A program made the position numbers and the translations under genes. Below are positions 1 to 8,278 of a DNA stretch of 49,583 bases, in pieces (position 1 is the stretch's first letter; each line of letters begins with the position of its first letter). Under the pieces are notes generated by a model. The model ran no database searches, was not told the origin of the DNA, and was given only the letters and a program-made list of their open reading frames with translations. Source of the DNA: Streptomyces bikiniensis. Lineage in GTDB: Bacteria; Actinomycetota; Actinomycetes; Streptomycetales; Streptomycetaceae. The stretch is taken from contig JNWL01000043.1 in assembly GCA_000716465.1 (NCBI GenBank), positions 1 to 49,583 on the forward strand, given 5' to 3'.

Positions 1-1431
1 GGCGGGGGCGGGTGAGACCGCGGGTGGGATCGCGGCGAGGGCCCGGACGACACGGAGGAGGCGGAAGGCGGAGCGGCCGTGGTCGGTGCTCGGGCGGATG
101 ACACCGCCGATGAGCAGGGCGCGGACCATGCGGCCGCAGTCCGGGAGGGGGCGGCCGGTGAGCCGGACCACCTCGTCCAGGTCGAAGTCGGCGTCTTCCG
201 CGGCGCACAGCCGGGCGACGAGGTCCCGGGGGCCGGCCGGCAGGCCGTCGAGGGCACGGACGACGCCGTCGCGGAGGTGCGAGCCGGAGGTGCCGTCGGA
301 GAGGTGGTCCAGGAGCGGGGCCGGGTCCGTCTCGACGATGCCCCGGAGGGTGGGCAGGTCGCAGACGGTGAGCCAGGACGCGGCAGCGGCGAGGGCGAGG
401 GGGTGCCCGTCGAGCCCGTGCGCGACGCGGGCGACGTCGCCGAGGCTCCGCTCGTCCGCGACGATGTCGGGCCGCGCACGGCGGATCCGGCTGAGGAGGA
501 ACCGTACGGCGGGCGCGTCGGCGGACGGCGTGCCGTCGGGGCGCGGGGCGTCCAGCGGCGCGAGGAGGAAGAGGCGCTCGCCGGGCACGTCCCAGGGGGC
601 GTCGGCGGTGACGAGGACGCGGAGACCGGGCAGTTCGCGCAGCAGCCTGCTCAGCCGGGCGAAGTCGAGGCGCGCGCAGTCCGCCCCGTCGAGGACGAGG
701 AGCGCGTCGCGGTCCCCGAGGGCGGCGAGCAGTTCCGCGGGCGGCTGCGCGTCCCGGCCGCCGAAGCCGTACGGGGTGTCGGCGGCGGCCTCGGGACCGT
801 GGAGGTGCTGCGTACCGGACTCCGTCGCGTGCGGAGGGGCGGCGGGGCGGTCCGGGAGGCGCAGGTGGGCGGCGCAGGTGGTGGCGAGGGCGGCGAGCGG
901 GTCGCCGTCGTGGGGCAGGCAGTCGGAGGCCGCGCCGGGGGCGGTGTGCCAGAGGACGGGGAGGCCGGCGTCGTGGAGGCGGGCGGCGGTCTCCAGGGCG
1001 AGCCTGGTCTTGCCGACGCCGCTGAGTCCGACCACGGTGATCAGGCGCTCGGCGCCGGAGCGCAGTTCCTCGGCGAGGACGGTGGCCTCGGCCTGCCGGC
1101 CGATCATCGGGTGCAGCGGGACGGGGGGCGCGCACCGTTCCAGGAGCTGGTGGCGGCCGGCTCCGCCCTGGGGGCCCCGTCTCGCCGCGTCTTCGAGGGC
1201 GGCGCGGGCGCGGGGGCCGAGGCGGAGGCCGTCGGCTATCAGCCGGACGGTGTCGGCGCGGGGCCGGAGGGCCTTCCCCTTCTCCAGGTCGCGGATGGCG
1301 CGGACGCTGATGGTGGAGAAATCCGCGAGTTCGCGCTGGGTGAGCCCGATGCGGAGGCGGTGTCCGCGGATGAGGGCGCCGATCGCGGCGGTGGCCGTCG
1401 ACGTGCCCTCGGGGGAGAGACCTGTCGTCAT
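1..1431 (-). CDS. XRE-family NB-ARC transcriptional regulator (3' end outside window)
   Basis: The frame stays open from an ATG at 1431 to the window edge (477 codons), so the C-terminus is missing. Residues about 20-75 form an XRE-type helix-turn-helix (LTQRELADFSTISVRAIRDL). An NB-ARC/STAND ATPase module follows, with P-loop VVGLSGVGKT at about 133-142 and Walker B ALLVLDGAD near 243. The remainder is helical and would lead into a sensor region beyond the window. GGGAG sits about 8 nt before the ATG. STAND regulators are ATP-driven switches, usually kept off until a ligand binds the C-terminal sensor; the ligand here is unknown. The gene diverges from the secreted-peptide gene at 1813, which may be part of the same circuit (inference). 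The opposite strand has very long open frames that are only GC-rich shadows. Confidence 0.85.
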   Translation of the reverse strand, partial: MTTGLSPEGTSTATAAIGALIRGHRLRIGLTQRELADFSTISVRAIRDLEKGKALRPRADTVRLIADGLRLGPRARAALEDAARRGPQGGAGRHQLLERCAPPVPLHPMIGRQAEATVLAEELRSGAERLITVVGLSGVGKTRLALETAARLHDAGLPVLWHTAPGAASDCLPHDGDPLAALATTCAAHLRLPDRPAAPPHATESGTQHLHGPEAAADTPYGFGGRDAQPPAELLAALGDRDALLVLDGADCARLDFARLSRLLRELPGLRVLVTADAPWDVPGERLFLLAPLDAPRPDGTPSADAPAVRFLLSRIRRARPDIVADERSLGDVARVAHGLDGHPLALAAAASWLTVCDLPTLRGIVETDPAPLLDHLSDGTSGSHLRDGVVRALDGLPAGPRDLVARLCAAEDADFDLDEVVRLTGRPLPDCGRMVRALLIGGVIRPSTDHGRSAFRLLRVVRALAAIPPAVSPAPA

Positions 1432-1595
1432 GGAGTGCTCCCGCTGGTCAGGTGGGGGCGGGACCGGGCGCCCGGCCTGGTCGGGGCCGGAGGCGGCGGC
1501 TCCTCGCCGTCTTCTGGCACCAGGTTCCGGGGGGCGCCTATCGACGGGGCATCGCGTCACTAACCGTGCCGGGGGCGTCCGGAAGGGGTCACGGA

Positions 1596-1686
1596 GATAG
1601 CGGTGAAAGGCCGTCCGGCGGTCCGTGATAGCGGTCCGCGTCCCGGTGCGGGCGGAGGCGGTGCGGTGATAGCGAGGCGATAGGGC
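1596..1686 (+). promoter_or_regulatory. Cluster of GATAGCG boxes, last two spaced 11 bp
   Basis: Four GATAG boxes lie on the + strand at 1596, 1627, 1668 and 1679. The last two form a direct repeat with an 11-bp period (GTGATAGCGAG then GCGATAGGGCA). SARP activators are known to bind heptameric direct repeats with 11- or 22-bp spacing next to the -10 region. The same box pair recurs at 5561-5579, on the other flank of the AfsR-like gene. The likely target is the peptide gene at 1813 and perhaps the divergent XRE gene. Binding by the neighbouring SARP is inferred. Confidence 0.55.
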
Positions 1687-1812
1687 AGCGGGCGGTGCGG
1701 TGAATCCGCCCCTTCGTAGCTTGGTGTCCAGAAGGAAACGACAGCCCCGGACGAAGCCCGGAAGGGACCCGCGAAGGGCCCGCACGGAACACGAGACGAG
1801 ACGGAGAGTCCC

Positions 1813-2007
1813 ATGCAGAAGAAGACCGCCGCCGCCCGCACCGCCCTCCGCGCCGCCGTCACCACCGCCCTGGTCGTCCTGGTGACCGGCTTCGGCCTCC
1901 AGACGAGCTGGGCCGACGACCCGGCCCCGGCCACCGGCACCCCGGCCACGTCCTCCGCCCCCGCCCCGACCCCCAGCCCCACCACCGACAACAACCCCTG
2001 GGACTGA
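1813..2007 (+). CDS. Small secreted peptide between two NB-ARC regulators
   Basis: The product has 64 residues. The first 34 are a typical Sec signal peptide: basic start MQKKTAAARTALR, hydrophobic core VTTALVVLVTGFGL, and a possible signal-peptidase site around SWA-DD. The mature part is short, rich in Ala, Pro, Thr and Ser, and ends in DNNPWD. GGAGAG lies 6-7 nt before the ATG. No enzyme fold is possible in a mature chain of about 30 residues. The gene sits between two divergent STAND-type regulators and behind paired SARP-like repeats. This suggests a signal peptide or a product of the circuit, but the function is unknown. Confidence 0.75.
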   Translation: MQKKTAAARTALRAAVTTALVVLVTGFGLQTSWADDPAPATGTPATSSAPAPTPSPTTDNNPWD

Positions 2008-2057
2008 CGTCCCCGCGGTCCCGGACCGTCCGTCCCGGACCATCCCGGACCGGAAGC

Positions 2058-2079
2058 GCGGCGCGACCCGACGCGCCGC
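2058..2079 (+). terminator. Hairpin downstream of the peptide gene
   Basis: GCGGCGCG and CGCGCCGC form a perfect 8-bp stem around a 6-nt loop. It lies about 50 nt after the peptide gene, without a T-run, as is usual in Streptomyces. The rest of 2008-2352, between the peptide gene and the convergent end of the AfsR-like gene, shows only CCCGGACC repeats and no convincing gene. Confidence 0.45.
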
Positions 2080-2352
2080 CCGCGGCCTCCGCGGTCGAGA
2101 CGTTCCAGGCGCCACCCCCGCTCGACCCCACTCCCCCTCGGGCAGGGTCGTGAGCACGTCCCGGCGCACCCCCGCGACACGCCCGCGCGTCAGACCCGAC
2201 GCCCGGAATCCCGTCGGCCACCGATCCCGCCCCGAGGTCCCGCAGGCATCGGCCCGCACGCTCCCGTTCCCGTCACGGGCACCGGCCCACGGCGCTCCCC
2301 GCCCGGCACTCCGCCGGGCCCGTCCGCCCCGCCGACCTCCACGCGGAGGCGT

Positions 2353-5300
2353 TCAGCGGGCGCCGAGCAGCCGCTCCGCCTCCGCGAGTTCCCGTGTCAT
2401 CCGCCGCTCGCGGAACACCTCGACCGCCGGCACCAGCAGTTCCCGCGAACGTCCCGGCTCGTCCGTCAGCAGCCGCGCGAGGTCCAGGCGCGCCAGCGCG
2501 CCACCGCTGAAATCCATGACCTGCTCCCGCGAGGAGACCGCGCGGTCGTAGAAGTCGCGGGCCCGGTCCGGCCGCCCCATCATGGCGAAGGCGTGGCCGA
2601 GGTCGCGCAGCAGGTGTCCTTCGCCGATGACGTCGCCCGAGTCCCGGCAGAGTTCGAGCACCTCCGTGAAGGTGAGGACCGCGAGGTCGGTCCTGCCCTG
2701 TTCGAGGAGGACCTGGCCGACCCGTCGCAGGGTGCGGGCCCGGCCGCCGGCGTAGCCGATGCCCTCGTAGATGTCGAGCGCTTCGTCGAGCTGCTTCTGG
2801 GCGAGGTCGGTCTCGCCCTGCCTCATGCGGATGTGGGCGCTCTGGGTGAGGACGATGGCGCGCCCGACGACGTCGCCGGCGCGTTCGAAGTCCGCGAGGG
2901 ACCGGCGGTACAGCTCCAGGGCGGCCGCGTCGTCCCCGTTGGTCCGGGCGATCAGGGCCATGTCACGACGGCAGAGCGCCTCGCCCATCGGCTCGTCGAG
3001 GGCCTGGAAGACGTCGAGGGCGGAGTTGAGCGACTGCCGGGCGGTGTCGTACTGGTTGCGGCTCATGTAGAGGGAGCCGAGGGAGGCGCGGATCGCGGCG
3101 GTCCCGCGGAGGTTGCCGGCCTTGCGGACGGCGGCGAGCGCGGTGAGGTGGGTCGACTCCCACAGGTCGTAGTGGCCGCGCACCTCGAAGAGGGTGACGA
3201 GCGAGGTCGCGAGGTCCCAGCTGAGGTCGTGCAGACCCTCTTCGGTGGCGTGCCCGACCATGCCGCAGAGCGCGGCCTGTTCGGCGTCGAGCCAGGCGAG
3301 CGGGTCGGCGAGGGCGTCGTCGGTGTACGGGGACGGCGGCCGCCAGCGCGGCGCGGTGCCGTGCAGCACGGTGAAGTCACCTCCGTACACCCTGCGGTGG
3401 GCCTCCTCGACGAGGTGCATCCAGCCGCCGGCCATGCGGGCGAAGGCGGCGTGGCGGACCTCCGGCGGGTGCTGCGCGGCGAGCCGCTCGCGAGCGTAGA
3501 CGCGGATGATCTCGTGGAAGCGGTAGCGGAAGCCGCCGCTGGGCTCGACGCCGGCGACGTCGAGCATCTGCACGTCGACCAGCGGTTCCATCAGGTCGGA
3601 CGGGAAGAGGCGGTGGTCGTCGAGGAGCGCGCCGGCGAGCCAGCTCGGGAACGTCGGCGCCTGCGCCATGCTGAGCAGCCGCAGCAGCCCCCCGTCCTCG
3701 GGGGCGAGTCCTTCGTAGGTGAGGGAGAGGCTGGCGCGCATGGTCATCTCGCCGTGGGCGAGCTCGTCGAGCCGGTGCCGCTCGTTGGCGAGCCGCTGCA
3801 CCATGGAGGCGAGGGTCCAGTGCGGGCGGGCGGCGAGGCGGGCGGCGACGATCCGGAGGGCGAGCGGCAGGCGGCCGACGGTGCGGACCAGTGCCTCGGC
3901 GGCGGCGGCCTCGGCGGCGACCCGGTCGCCGCCGACGATGCGGGCGAGGAGTTCGAGGGCCCGGTCCTCGTCGAGGACGTCGAGCTCGACGCGGTGGGCG
4001 CCGGGGAGCGCGGTGAGGCGGGCGCGGCTGGTGACGAGGACGGCACAACCGCGGCTGCCGGGCAGCAGGGGGAGGACCTGGCCCTCGCCGGCGGCGTCGT
4101 CGAGGACGACGAGGACGCGCCGCGTGGAGAGGCGGGTCCGGTACATCTCGGCGCGCTCGTCGAGGGATTCGGGGATGAGCTGGCCGGGGATCCCGAGGGC
4201 TCGGAGGAAGCGGCCGAGGACCTCCGCGGGGGTGGCCGGGGCGGCGGTGGTGCCGCGCAGGTCGCAGTAGAGCTGCCCGTCGGGGAAGCCTGTCTCGGCG
4301 AGGGCGTGGGCGACGTGGACGGCCAGGGTCGACTTGCCGGTTCCGGGCTTGCCGGTGATGGCGGCGAGGCCGACGGTGCCGCGTCCGTCGCCGCCTGTGA
4401 GGGCCTTCTCCAGGGTGCCGAGCCGCTGCCCGTCGGCGACGAAGTCGGCGATGTCGGCGGGGAGCTGATGGGGAACGGTCTCGTGGCGAATCGATTCAGC
4501 AGTGGGCGCGGGCGACGCCGCGTCGAGTGCGGCGGGGTCCCCGTCCGGCGCCTCGGGGCCGGGCGCGGTGGCGCCCCGTGCGAACGGCGGGGCGGGGCGC
4601 GCCGCGGTGGGCGGCGGAAGCTCGCCCGCGAGGATGGCGGCCTCGAGGTCGCGCAGTTCGCGGCCGGGTTCGAGCCCGAGCTCCTCCGCGAGGTAGCGGC
4701 GGGCGGTCCGGAAGGCTTCCAGGGCCTCGGCCTGCCGGCCGGACCAGTAGAGGGCCTGGATGAGCTGACCGTGCAGCTTCTCCCGCAGGGGGTGCTCGCG
4801 GGTGAGCCGCTGGAGTTCCCCCACGAGCCGGTCGTGGTGGCCGAGTTCGAGTTCGAGCCGGGTGCGGAGCTCCACGGCGGCCAGGCGCTCCTCGTTGAGC
4901 TGCCGGGCCGCGTTGGCGAGCGGGCCGCTGTCGAGTCCGGTGAGGCAGTCGCCCTGCCAGAGCGTGACCGCGGATCTCAGGAGCCGAACCGCCTCCTCGC
5001 GGTCGCCGCCCTCGCCGAGCGAGCGGGCGCGCTGCACCAGACCCGTAAAGAGGGCGGCGTCGACGTTGCCGGCCCCGGTGTGGAGCACGTACCCGGGCGG
5101 TCGGGTCGTGAGGGTGACCTCGCCGTCCGCGCCGACGAGCAGCTTCCGCAGCCGGGAGACGCAGATCTGCACCTGCGTCCTGGCGGTCTCCGGCGGATTG
5201 TCCTCCCAGATGAGGTCGACCAACTGGCTGGTGCTCACGACCCTGTTGGTCTCCAGGAGGAGCGCGGCGAGGATCACCTCCTGCCGGCCGGGAGGCACGC

Positions 5301-5409
5301 GCAGCGGCCCGGCGGTGCCCTGCACCTGGAGCGGCCCGAGGACCCGGAAGGTGAGACGGGGCCCGCCCGGAACGTCCGGATCCCCTAACCCGCCGTCGGC
5401 AGCAGCCAC
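2353..5409 (-). CDS. AfsR-type SARP regulator with NB-ARC and TPR domains
   Basis: This is a large AfsR-like regulator of about 1018 residues. The N-terminus begins FRVLGPLQVQG and contains the OmpR-like winged-helix DNA-binding domain (about 20-110). The BTAD domain follows (to about 265), ending in the hallmark ELGLEPGRELRDLEAAIL. An NB-ARC ATPase comes next, with P-loop AAITGKPGTGKST near 355 and Walker B RRVLVVLDDAAG. The C-terminal third is TPR repeats (for example RTLRRVGQVLLEQGRTDLA). I prefer the GTG at 5409 (VAAADGG) because GGGGGA precedes it; the frame extends to 5463. AfsR-type proteins activate secondary metabolism or differentiation genes after ATP-dependent multimerisation. GATA-type 11-bp repeats flank the gene on both sides, suggesting local targets or autoregulation. 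Confidence 0.93.
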   Translation of the reverse strand: MAAADGGLGDPDVPGGPRLTFRVLGPLQVQGTAGPLRVPPGRQEVILAALLLETNRVVSTSQLVDLIWEDNPPETARTQVQICVSRLRKLLVGADGEVTLTTRPPGYVLHTGAGNVDAALFTGLVQRARSLGEGGDREEAVRLLRSAVTLWQGDCLTGLDSGPLANAARQLNEERLAAVELRTRLELELGHHDRLVGELQRLTREHPLREKLHGQLIQALYWSGRQAEALEAFRTARRYLAEELGLEPGRELRDLEAAILAGELPPPTAARPAPPFARGATAPGPEAPDGDPAALDAASPAPTAESIRHETVPHQLPADIADFVADGQRLGTLEKALTGGDGRGTVGLAAITGKPGTGKSTLAVHVAHALAETGFPDGQLYCDLRGTTAAPATPAEVLGRFLRALGIPGQLIPESLDERAEMYRTRLSTRRVLVVLDDAAGEGQVLPLLPGSRGCAVLVTSRARLTALPGAHRVELDVLDEDRALELLARIVGGDRVAAEAAAAEALVRTVGRLPLALRIVAARLAARPHWTLASMVQRLANERHRLDELAHGEMTMRASLSLTYEGLAPEDGGLLRLLSMAQAPTFPSWLAGALLDDHRLFPSDLMEPLVDVQMLDVAGVEPSGGFRYRFHEIIRVYARERLAAQHPPEVRHAAFARMAGGWMHLVEEAHRRVYGGDFTVLHGTAPRWRPPSPYTDDALADPLAWLDAEQAALCGMVGHATEEGLHDLSWDLATSLVTLFEVRGHYDLWESTHLTALAAVRKAGNLRGTAAIRASLGSLYMSRNQYDTARQSLNSALDVFQALDEPMGEALCRRDMALIARTNGDDAAALELYRRSLADFERAGDVVGRAIVLTQSAHIRMRQGETDLAQKQLDEALDIYEGIGYAGGRARTLRRVGQVLLEQGRTDLAVLTFTEVLELCRDSGDVIGEGHLLRDLGHAFAMMGRPDRARDFYDRAVSSREQVMDFSGGALARLDLARLLTDEPGRSRELLVPAVEVFRERRMTRELAEAERLLGAR

Positions 5410-5560
5410 TGATTCCCCCACGCAACAGATGAGACGACACACCGGAACCGCACCGCGCCACACCGGAACGTGCCGGTCCGTGCCGGGACGTCAGGATCAT
5501 GTGAGGACAGTCTCCACGTCTCTCCCGCTCCTGTCCATGCTGTGAAGATTCCGGCTTCGC

Positions 5561-5579
5561 GATAGGGAGGCGATAACGG
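5561..5579 (+). promoter_or_regulatory. 11-bp direct repeat, putative SARP operator
   Basis: GCGATAGGGAG is followed directly by GCGATAACGGG, so the GATA cores lie exactly 11 bp apart (5561 and 5572). The pair matches the repeat at 1668-1686 in sequence and spacing. It lies in the divergent promoter region of the AfsR-like gene (start 5409) and the SnoaL-like gene (start about 5634). It could control either or both. Confidence 0.55.
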
Positions 5580-5633
5580 GGAGTTGGGCGGTCGCCGCAG
5601 AATCCTGGACGAAGGCGAAAGGGGTTGGCACCG

Positions 5634-6032
5634 TTGAACAGCCGAGACACCATGACGACCGGAGACCCGGGGAGCGGGGACCTGGTGACCGCCGCGGGCA
5701 TCGACCACGTGCGGCTGGTCTACGACTACCTGGACGGCGGCGACCTCGACGGCTGCGGTTCGCTCCTGCACGACGCGATGGTCCTCGAACTCCCGGGCCA
5801 GCAGGCGGCCCGCGGCCGCACCGACGCACTGCGCGCCCACGTCCTGCACGCCCTCCCGGGCGCCCGGCACGTCGTGGACCAGGTCGTCGCGCAGAACCGC
5901 ACGGTGATCGCCACGGGCCACCGGGTCACGCCGGAGAGCACCGCGGCCGAACAGCGCTTCGTGGACGTGTTCACGATCGCGGACGACGGTCTGCTGCGCA
6001 CCTGCGTGCGGTACTTCCACGCCACGCCCTGA
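5634..6032 (+). CDS. SnoaL/NTF2-like fold protein
   Basis: A small protein of about 132 residues with the cone-shaped NTF2/SnoaL pattern: early helix IDHVRLVYDYLDGGDL, strand MVLELPGQQ, the family-typical GRTDALRAHV helix, and a C-terminal strand ending LLRTCVRYFHA. The fold hosts polyketide cyclases, isomerases and non-catalytic ligand binders, so the substrate cannot be named. The start is uncertain. A TTG at 5634 has GAAAGGGG about 9 nt upstream; the ATG at 5652 has no clear ribosome site. The gene is divergent from the AfsR-like gene and follows the 11-bp repeat, so it is a plausible SARP target. Confidence 0.75.
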   Translation: MNSRDTMTTGDPGSGDLVTAAGIDHVRLVYDYLDGGDLDGCGSLLHDAMVLELPGQQAARGRTDALRAHVLHALPGARHVVDQVVAQNRTVIATGHRVTPESTAAEQRFVDVFTIADDGLLRTCVRYFHATP

Positions 6033-6414
6033 GGACCCGTCGACGGACGCCCGTGCTCGGCGCCGGCCGTTCGACCGCCGCCGCCCCGGCGCCCTGCACC
6101 GGCGCGTCCTCGACCGCCCTCCTGTGCGGCGGCGCACCGTTCCGCTCCCGCTCCACCGGGCCGGCACCGCCCCGGCAACCGCGCATCGGGCCACCGGAGC
6201 CCCGACCGGGTGCCCACACCTCAAGCCGGACGCGCGAGCCTCCACGGGTCGAGCAGGAAGGAGAGCCGGAGTCGGGCGCGGCGGCCCCGCGCTCCGGGTG
6301 GGCGCCGACCCGGCCACGGGGGCGTGCGCACGCCGCGCGACACCGGTGATCGGGATGCCGCCGCCGGGGGCGCCCCGCTTCGCGATCGGCACCGGCCGGA
6401 GAAGCACCGGAGGT
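6033..6414. other. Convergent intergenic region, no gene seen
   Basis: These 382 bases separate the SnoaL-like gene from the convergent amylase-inhibitor gene. All frames give Arg/Pro/Ala-rich shadow translations. I see no recognisable motif and no ribosome site followed by a plausible gene. Confidence 0.5.
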
Positions 6415-6756
6415 TCAGGCGCGGCCGGTGGTGACGAGGACGGGGTCGCAGACCCTCAGCCCGGTGACGTAGTTGCCGTTCGTCCCGTAACCGGCGAAGG
6501 TCACCCGGCCACCGGGCTCCACGACGCGGCACGGGGCCCACTGGCCGTTCGTGTACTCGACCGTGACCGAGACGGTGTCGGCACAGCCGTTGTGGACCTC
6601 GGTGTAGCGCCAGCTCTGGAAGTGCTCCACGCAGTCCGGCGCCGGTGGCGCGGCGGCCGCGGCGAACGGGGTGACGGCCAGGGGCGTCAGGAGACCCGCC
6701 GCGACCACGGCGGCGAGAGCGAAGGGGCGCGCCATGCGCTTCGTGTCGTTTGCCAT
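6415..6756 (-). CDS. Tendamistat-type proteinaceous alpha-amylase inhibitor
   Basis: A 113-residue secreted precursor. Residues 1-35 form a signal peptide (basic MANDTKRMARP, hydrophobic AAVVAAGLLTPLAV, Ala-rich cleavage region). The mature domain, DCVEHFQSWRYTEVHNGCAD onward, has the diagnostic Trp-Arg-Tyr triad of the Streptomyces alpha-amylase inhibitor family and four cysteines in the Tendamistat arrangement (C-x15-C and C-x27-C, two disulfides). In Tendamistat, WRY sits in an exposed beta-turn that plugs the active site of animal alpha-amylases. The mature length of about 75 residues matches the family. GAGG precedes the ATG at 6756. The palindrome CTTGCGCAAG just upstream suggests carbon control together with amylases. 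Confidence 0.92.
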   Translation of the reverse strand: MANDTKRMARPFALAAVVAAGLLTPLAVTPFAAAAAPPAPDCVEHFQSWRYTEVHNGCADTVSVTVEYTNGQWAPCRVVEPGGRVTFAGYGTNGNYVTGLRVCDPVLVTTGRA

Positions 6757-6784
6757 GCCCCGCATCCTCGGGGCACGGCAGAAG

Positions 6785-6794
6785 CTTGCGCAAG
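6785..6794 (-). promoter_or_regulatory. CTTGCGCAAG palindrome upstream of the amylase inhibitor
   Basis: A perfect 10-bp palindrome lies 28 nt upstream of the inhibitor start, next to an unusually AT-rich stretch that may be the promoter. It resembles the CTTGCAG-type operators known for Streptomyces alpha-amylase promoters and the MalR/Reg1 (LacI-family) repressor. The regulator assignment is inferred. Confidence 0.45.
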
Positions 6795-7068
6795 ATGATG
6801 AATAATCTTTCAGCCAAAGCCCTGTCACTCGCGCGAAACGACGGGCCACTGCGCGTTTCCCGACTGAAGCACGCTTCGAATCCCCCGTGCACACGCCGCG
6901 AGGCAAGCGCGGCCCCTGCTCGCCACCACCGTTTCGAACTCGCGGATCCGAAACCCGGATCGGCGCGGTAGCAGCGAGGATCCAGGGCCGGCTCCCGCTC
7001 GCGGCGCGGCATCCGCACGACACCCGGGCGGCATCGCCGTACCGGTATACGTCGGCCGGGTACGGCAG

Positions 7069-7104
7069 TAGAGTCCGACCGAAACTTTCTGCAAGATTTT
7101 GCAA
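7069..7104 (+). promoter_or_regulatory. Promoter and TGCAA-n4-TTGCA operator of the DinB-like gene
   Basis: TAGAGT at 7069-7074 fits a -10 hexamer. The inverted repeat TGCAAGATTTTGCA at 7090-7103, preceded by TTTC, falls just after the expected start site, where a repressor would block transcription. It resembles the palindrome upstream of the amylase inhibitor 300 bp away, so both genes may answer to one sugar-responsive LacI-type repressor. Confidence 0.45.
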
Positions 7105-7119
7105 TCGGAGGGATCCACC

Positions 7120-7773
7120 ATGCCGGGATTCGCCCCGCCCGCCGGCGACGAGCGCACGGCCCTGACCGCCTATCTCGCGCACCAGCGGCGTGCGTTGCGC
7201 GTCACCGCCCACGGCCTCACCGACGAACAGGCCCGCACGGCGTCCCCGGTCGGTGACTTGAGCATCGGCGGGCTGATCAAGCACGCCGCGCGGTGCGAGG
7301 CCTTCTGGACGGACCTCGTCCTCGGGGAGGAGAGCGGGCCCCGGCGCAAGGCGGACGAGCCGGACGACGACGAGTTCCGGCTCTCTCCGGACGAGACCCT
7401 GGCCTGGGCGCTGGCCGCGCACGCGGAAGCGGCCGACCGGACGGACGCGGTCATCGCCGGGGTTCCCGACCTCGGGCAGGCCGTTCAAGTCCCGCGGGGG
7501 CTCCCCTGGTTTCCCGCCGAGGTCGAGGAGTGGTCGGTCCGCTGGGTCCTGCTGCACCTGATCGAGGAGACGGCCCGGCACGGAGGCCATGCCGACATCA
7601 TTCGCGAGAGCCTCGACGGCGCGACCCTCTACCCGCTGCTCGCCGCCGCCGAGGCGTGGCCCGATCCGTGGTTCCGGCCGTGGGAGCCGGCACGCCGGGC
7701 ACCGGGACGGGCATCGGCGGAGGCCCGGGTCACCGCTGCCGGACGATCCGCCGGATCGATCGATCCACGATGA
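7120..7773 (+). CDS. DinB / DUF664 family protein
   Basis: A 217-residue protein of the DinB-like (DUF664, mycothiol-dependent) four-helix-bundle family. Family features: an N-terminal helix LTAYLAHQRRALRVTAHGL, the SIGGLIKHAARCEAFWTDLVLG block carrying the first His, and the VRWVLLHLIEETARHGGHADIIRE helix with the two further His that complete the usual metal triad. Related proteins are divalent-metal S-transferases or of unknown role. GGAGG precedes the ATG at 7120. The C-terminal 35 residues (RRAPGRASAEARV...) go beyond the usual domain end. The TTGC-type operator in the leader is the only regulatory clue. Confidence 0.85.
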   Translation: MPGFAPPAGDERTALTAYLAHQRRALRVTAHGLTDEQARTASPVGDLSIGGLIKHAARCEAFWTDLVLGEESGPRRKADEPDDDEFRLSPDETLAWALAAHAEAADRTDAVIAGVPDLGQAVQVPRGLPWFPAEVEEWSVRWVLLHLIEETARHGGHADIIRESLDGATLYPLLAAAEAWPDPWFRPWEPARRAPGRASAEARVTAAGRSAGSIDPR

Positions 7774-7991
7774 GAGCGGCCCGGTCCTGCTCACGTTCTC
7801 GCCGGAATCCGCGGCGACGACCTCCGGTCTCCCCCGGAAGCCACGGGCCGCGTCCGCACCCGCCGCGCACCCGCGAGAGGAGAGCGCCGTGCCCGGCCCC
7901 GCCACCTGCGCAGAGGCCGCGTCCGGCAACGGCCGCAAGACCAGCCGCGATCCGCGGCGGACGGCAACGCCCGCGCACGAGAGGAACAGCG

Positions 7992-8278
7992 GTGAGCAGC
8001 GCCCACGACGTCCTCGTCCCGGGACGACCGGGCGTCAACGGAATCGTCCACGCCCCCGAACTCCCCTGTACGCGGCCGCCTTCTCCTTCGCCCGGCTCGC
8101 CGGCGAGGACCTGCGGCGGTGCGCACTGCACGGCGCTGTCGCCGTCGCCGTCGCCGGAGCGTACGCCTGCACCGTACCGGCGACCGGGAGCGACGCCATC
8201 GAACGCGTCACCCTGCTCGACGCGGTCGCCGAACTCACCGCCGACCGGCCCGCTTCCGGGCCGGGACGCGCCGGGTGA
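7992..8278 (+). pseudogene. Frameshifted gene of unknown function
   Basis: AGAGGAA precedes a GTG that opens SSAHDVLVPGRPGVNGIVHA with high third-position GC. At about 8065 the codon bias jumps to another frame, which reads YAAAFSFARLAGEDLRRCAL and ends at TGA 8276-8278. The total is 287 nt, one base short of a whole number of codons, as expected for a single-base deletion. I do not recognise the family. The stop overlaps a following GTG (GTGA). The stretch 7774-7991 shows no convincing gene. Confidence 0.4.

Noticed and set aside
79..1600. Open frames of 494 and 504 residues on the + strand
   Set aside because: They are Arg/Gly/Ala-rich low-complexity translations antisense to the XRE-NB-ARC gene, without domains or a ribosome site.
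2593..5388. 931-residue frame antisense to the AfsR-like gene
   Set aside because: High GC makes the opposite frame open; composition is Glu/Gly/Val-rich and no domain is seen. The SARP frame has clear motifs.
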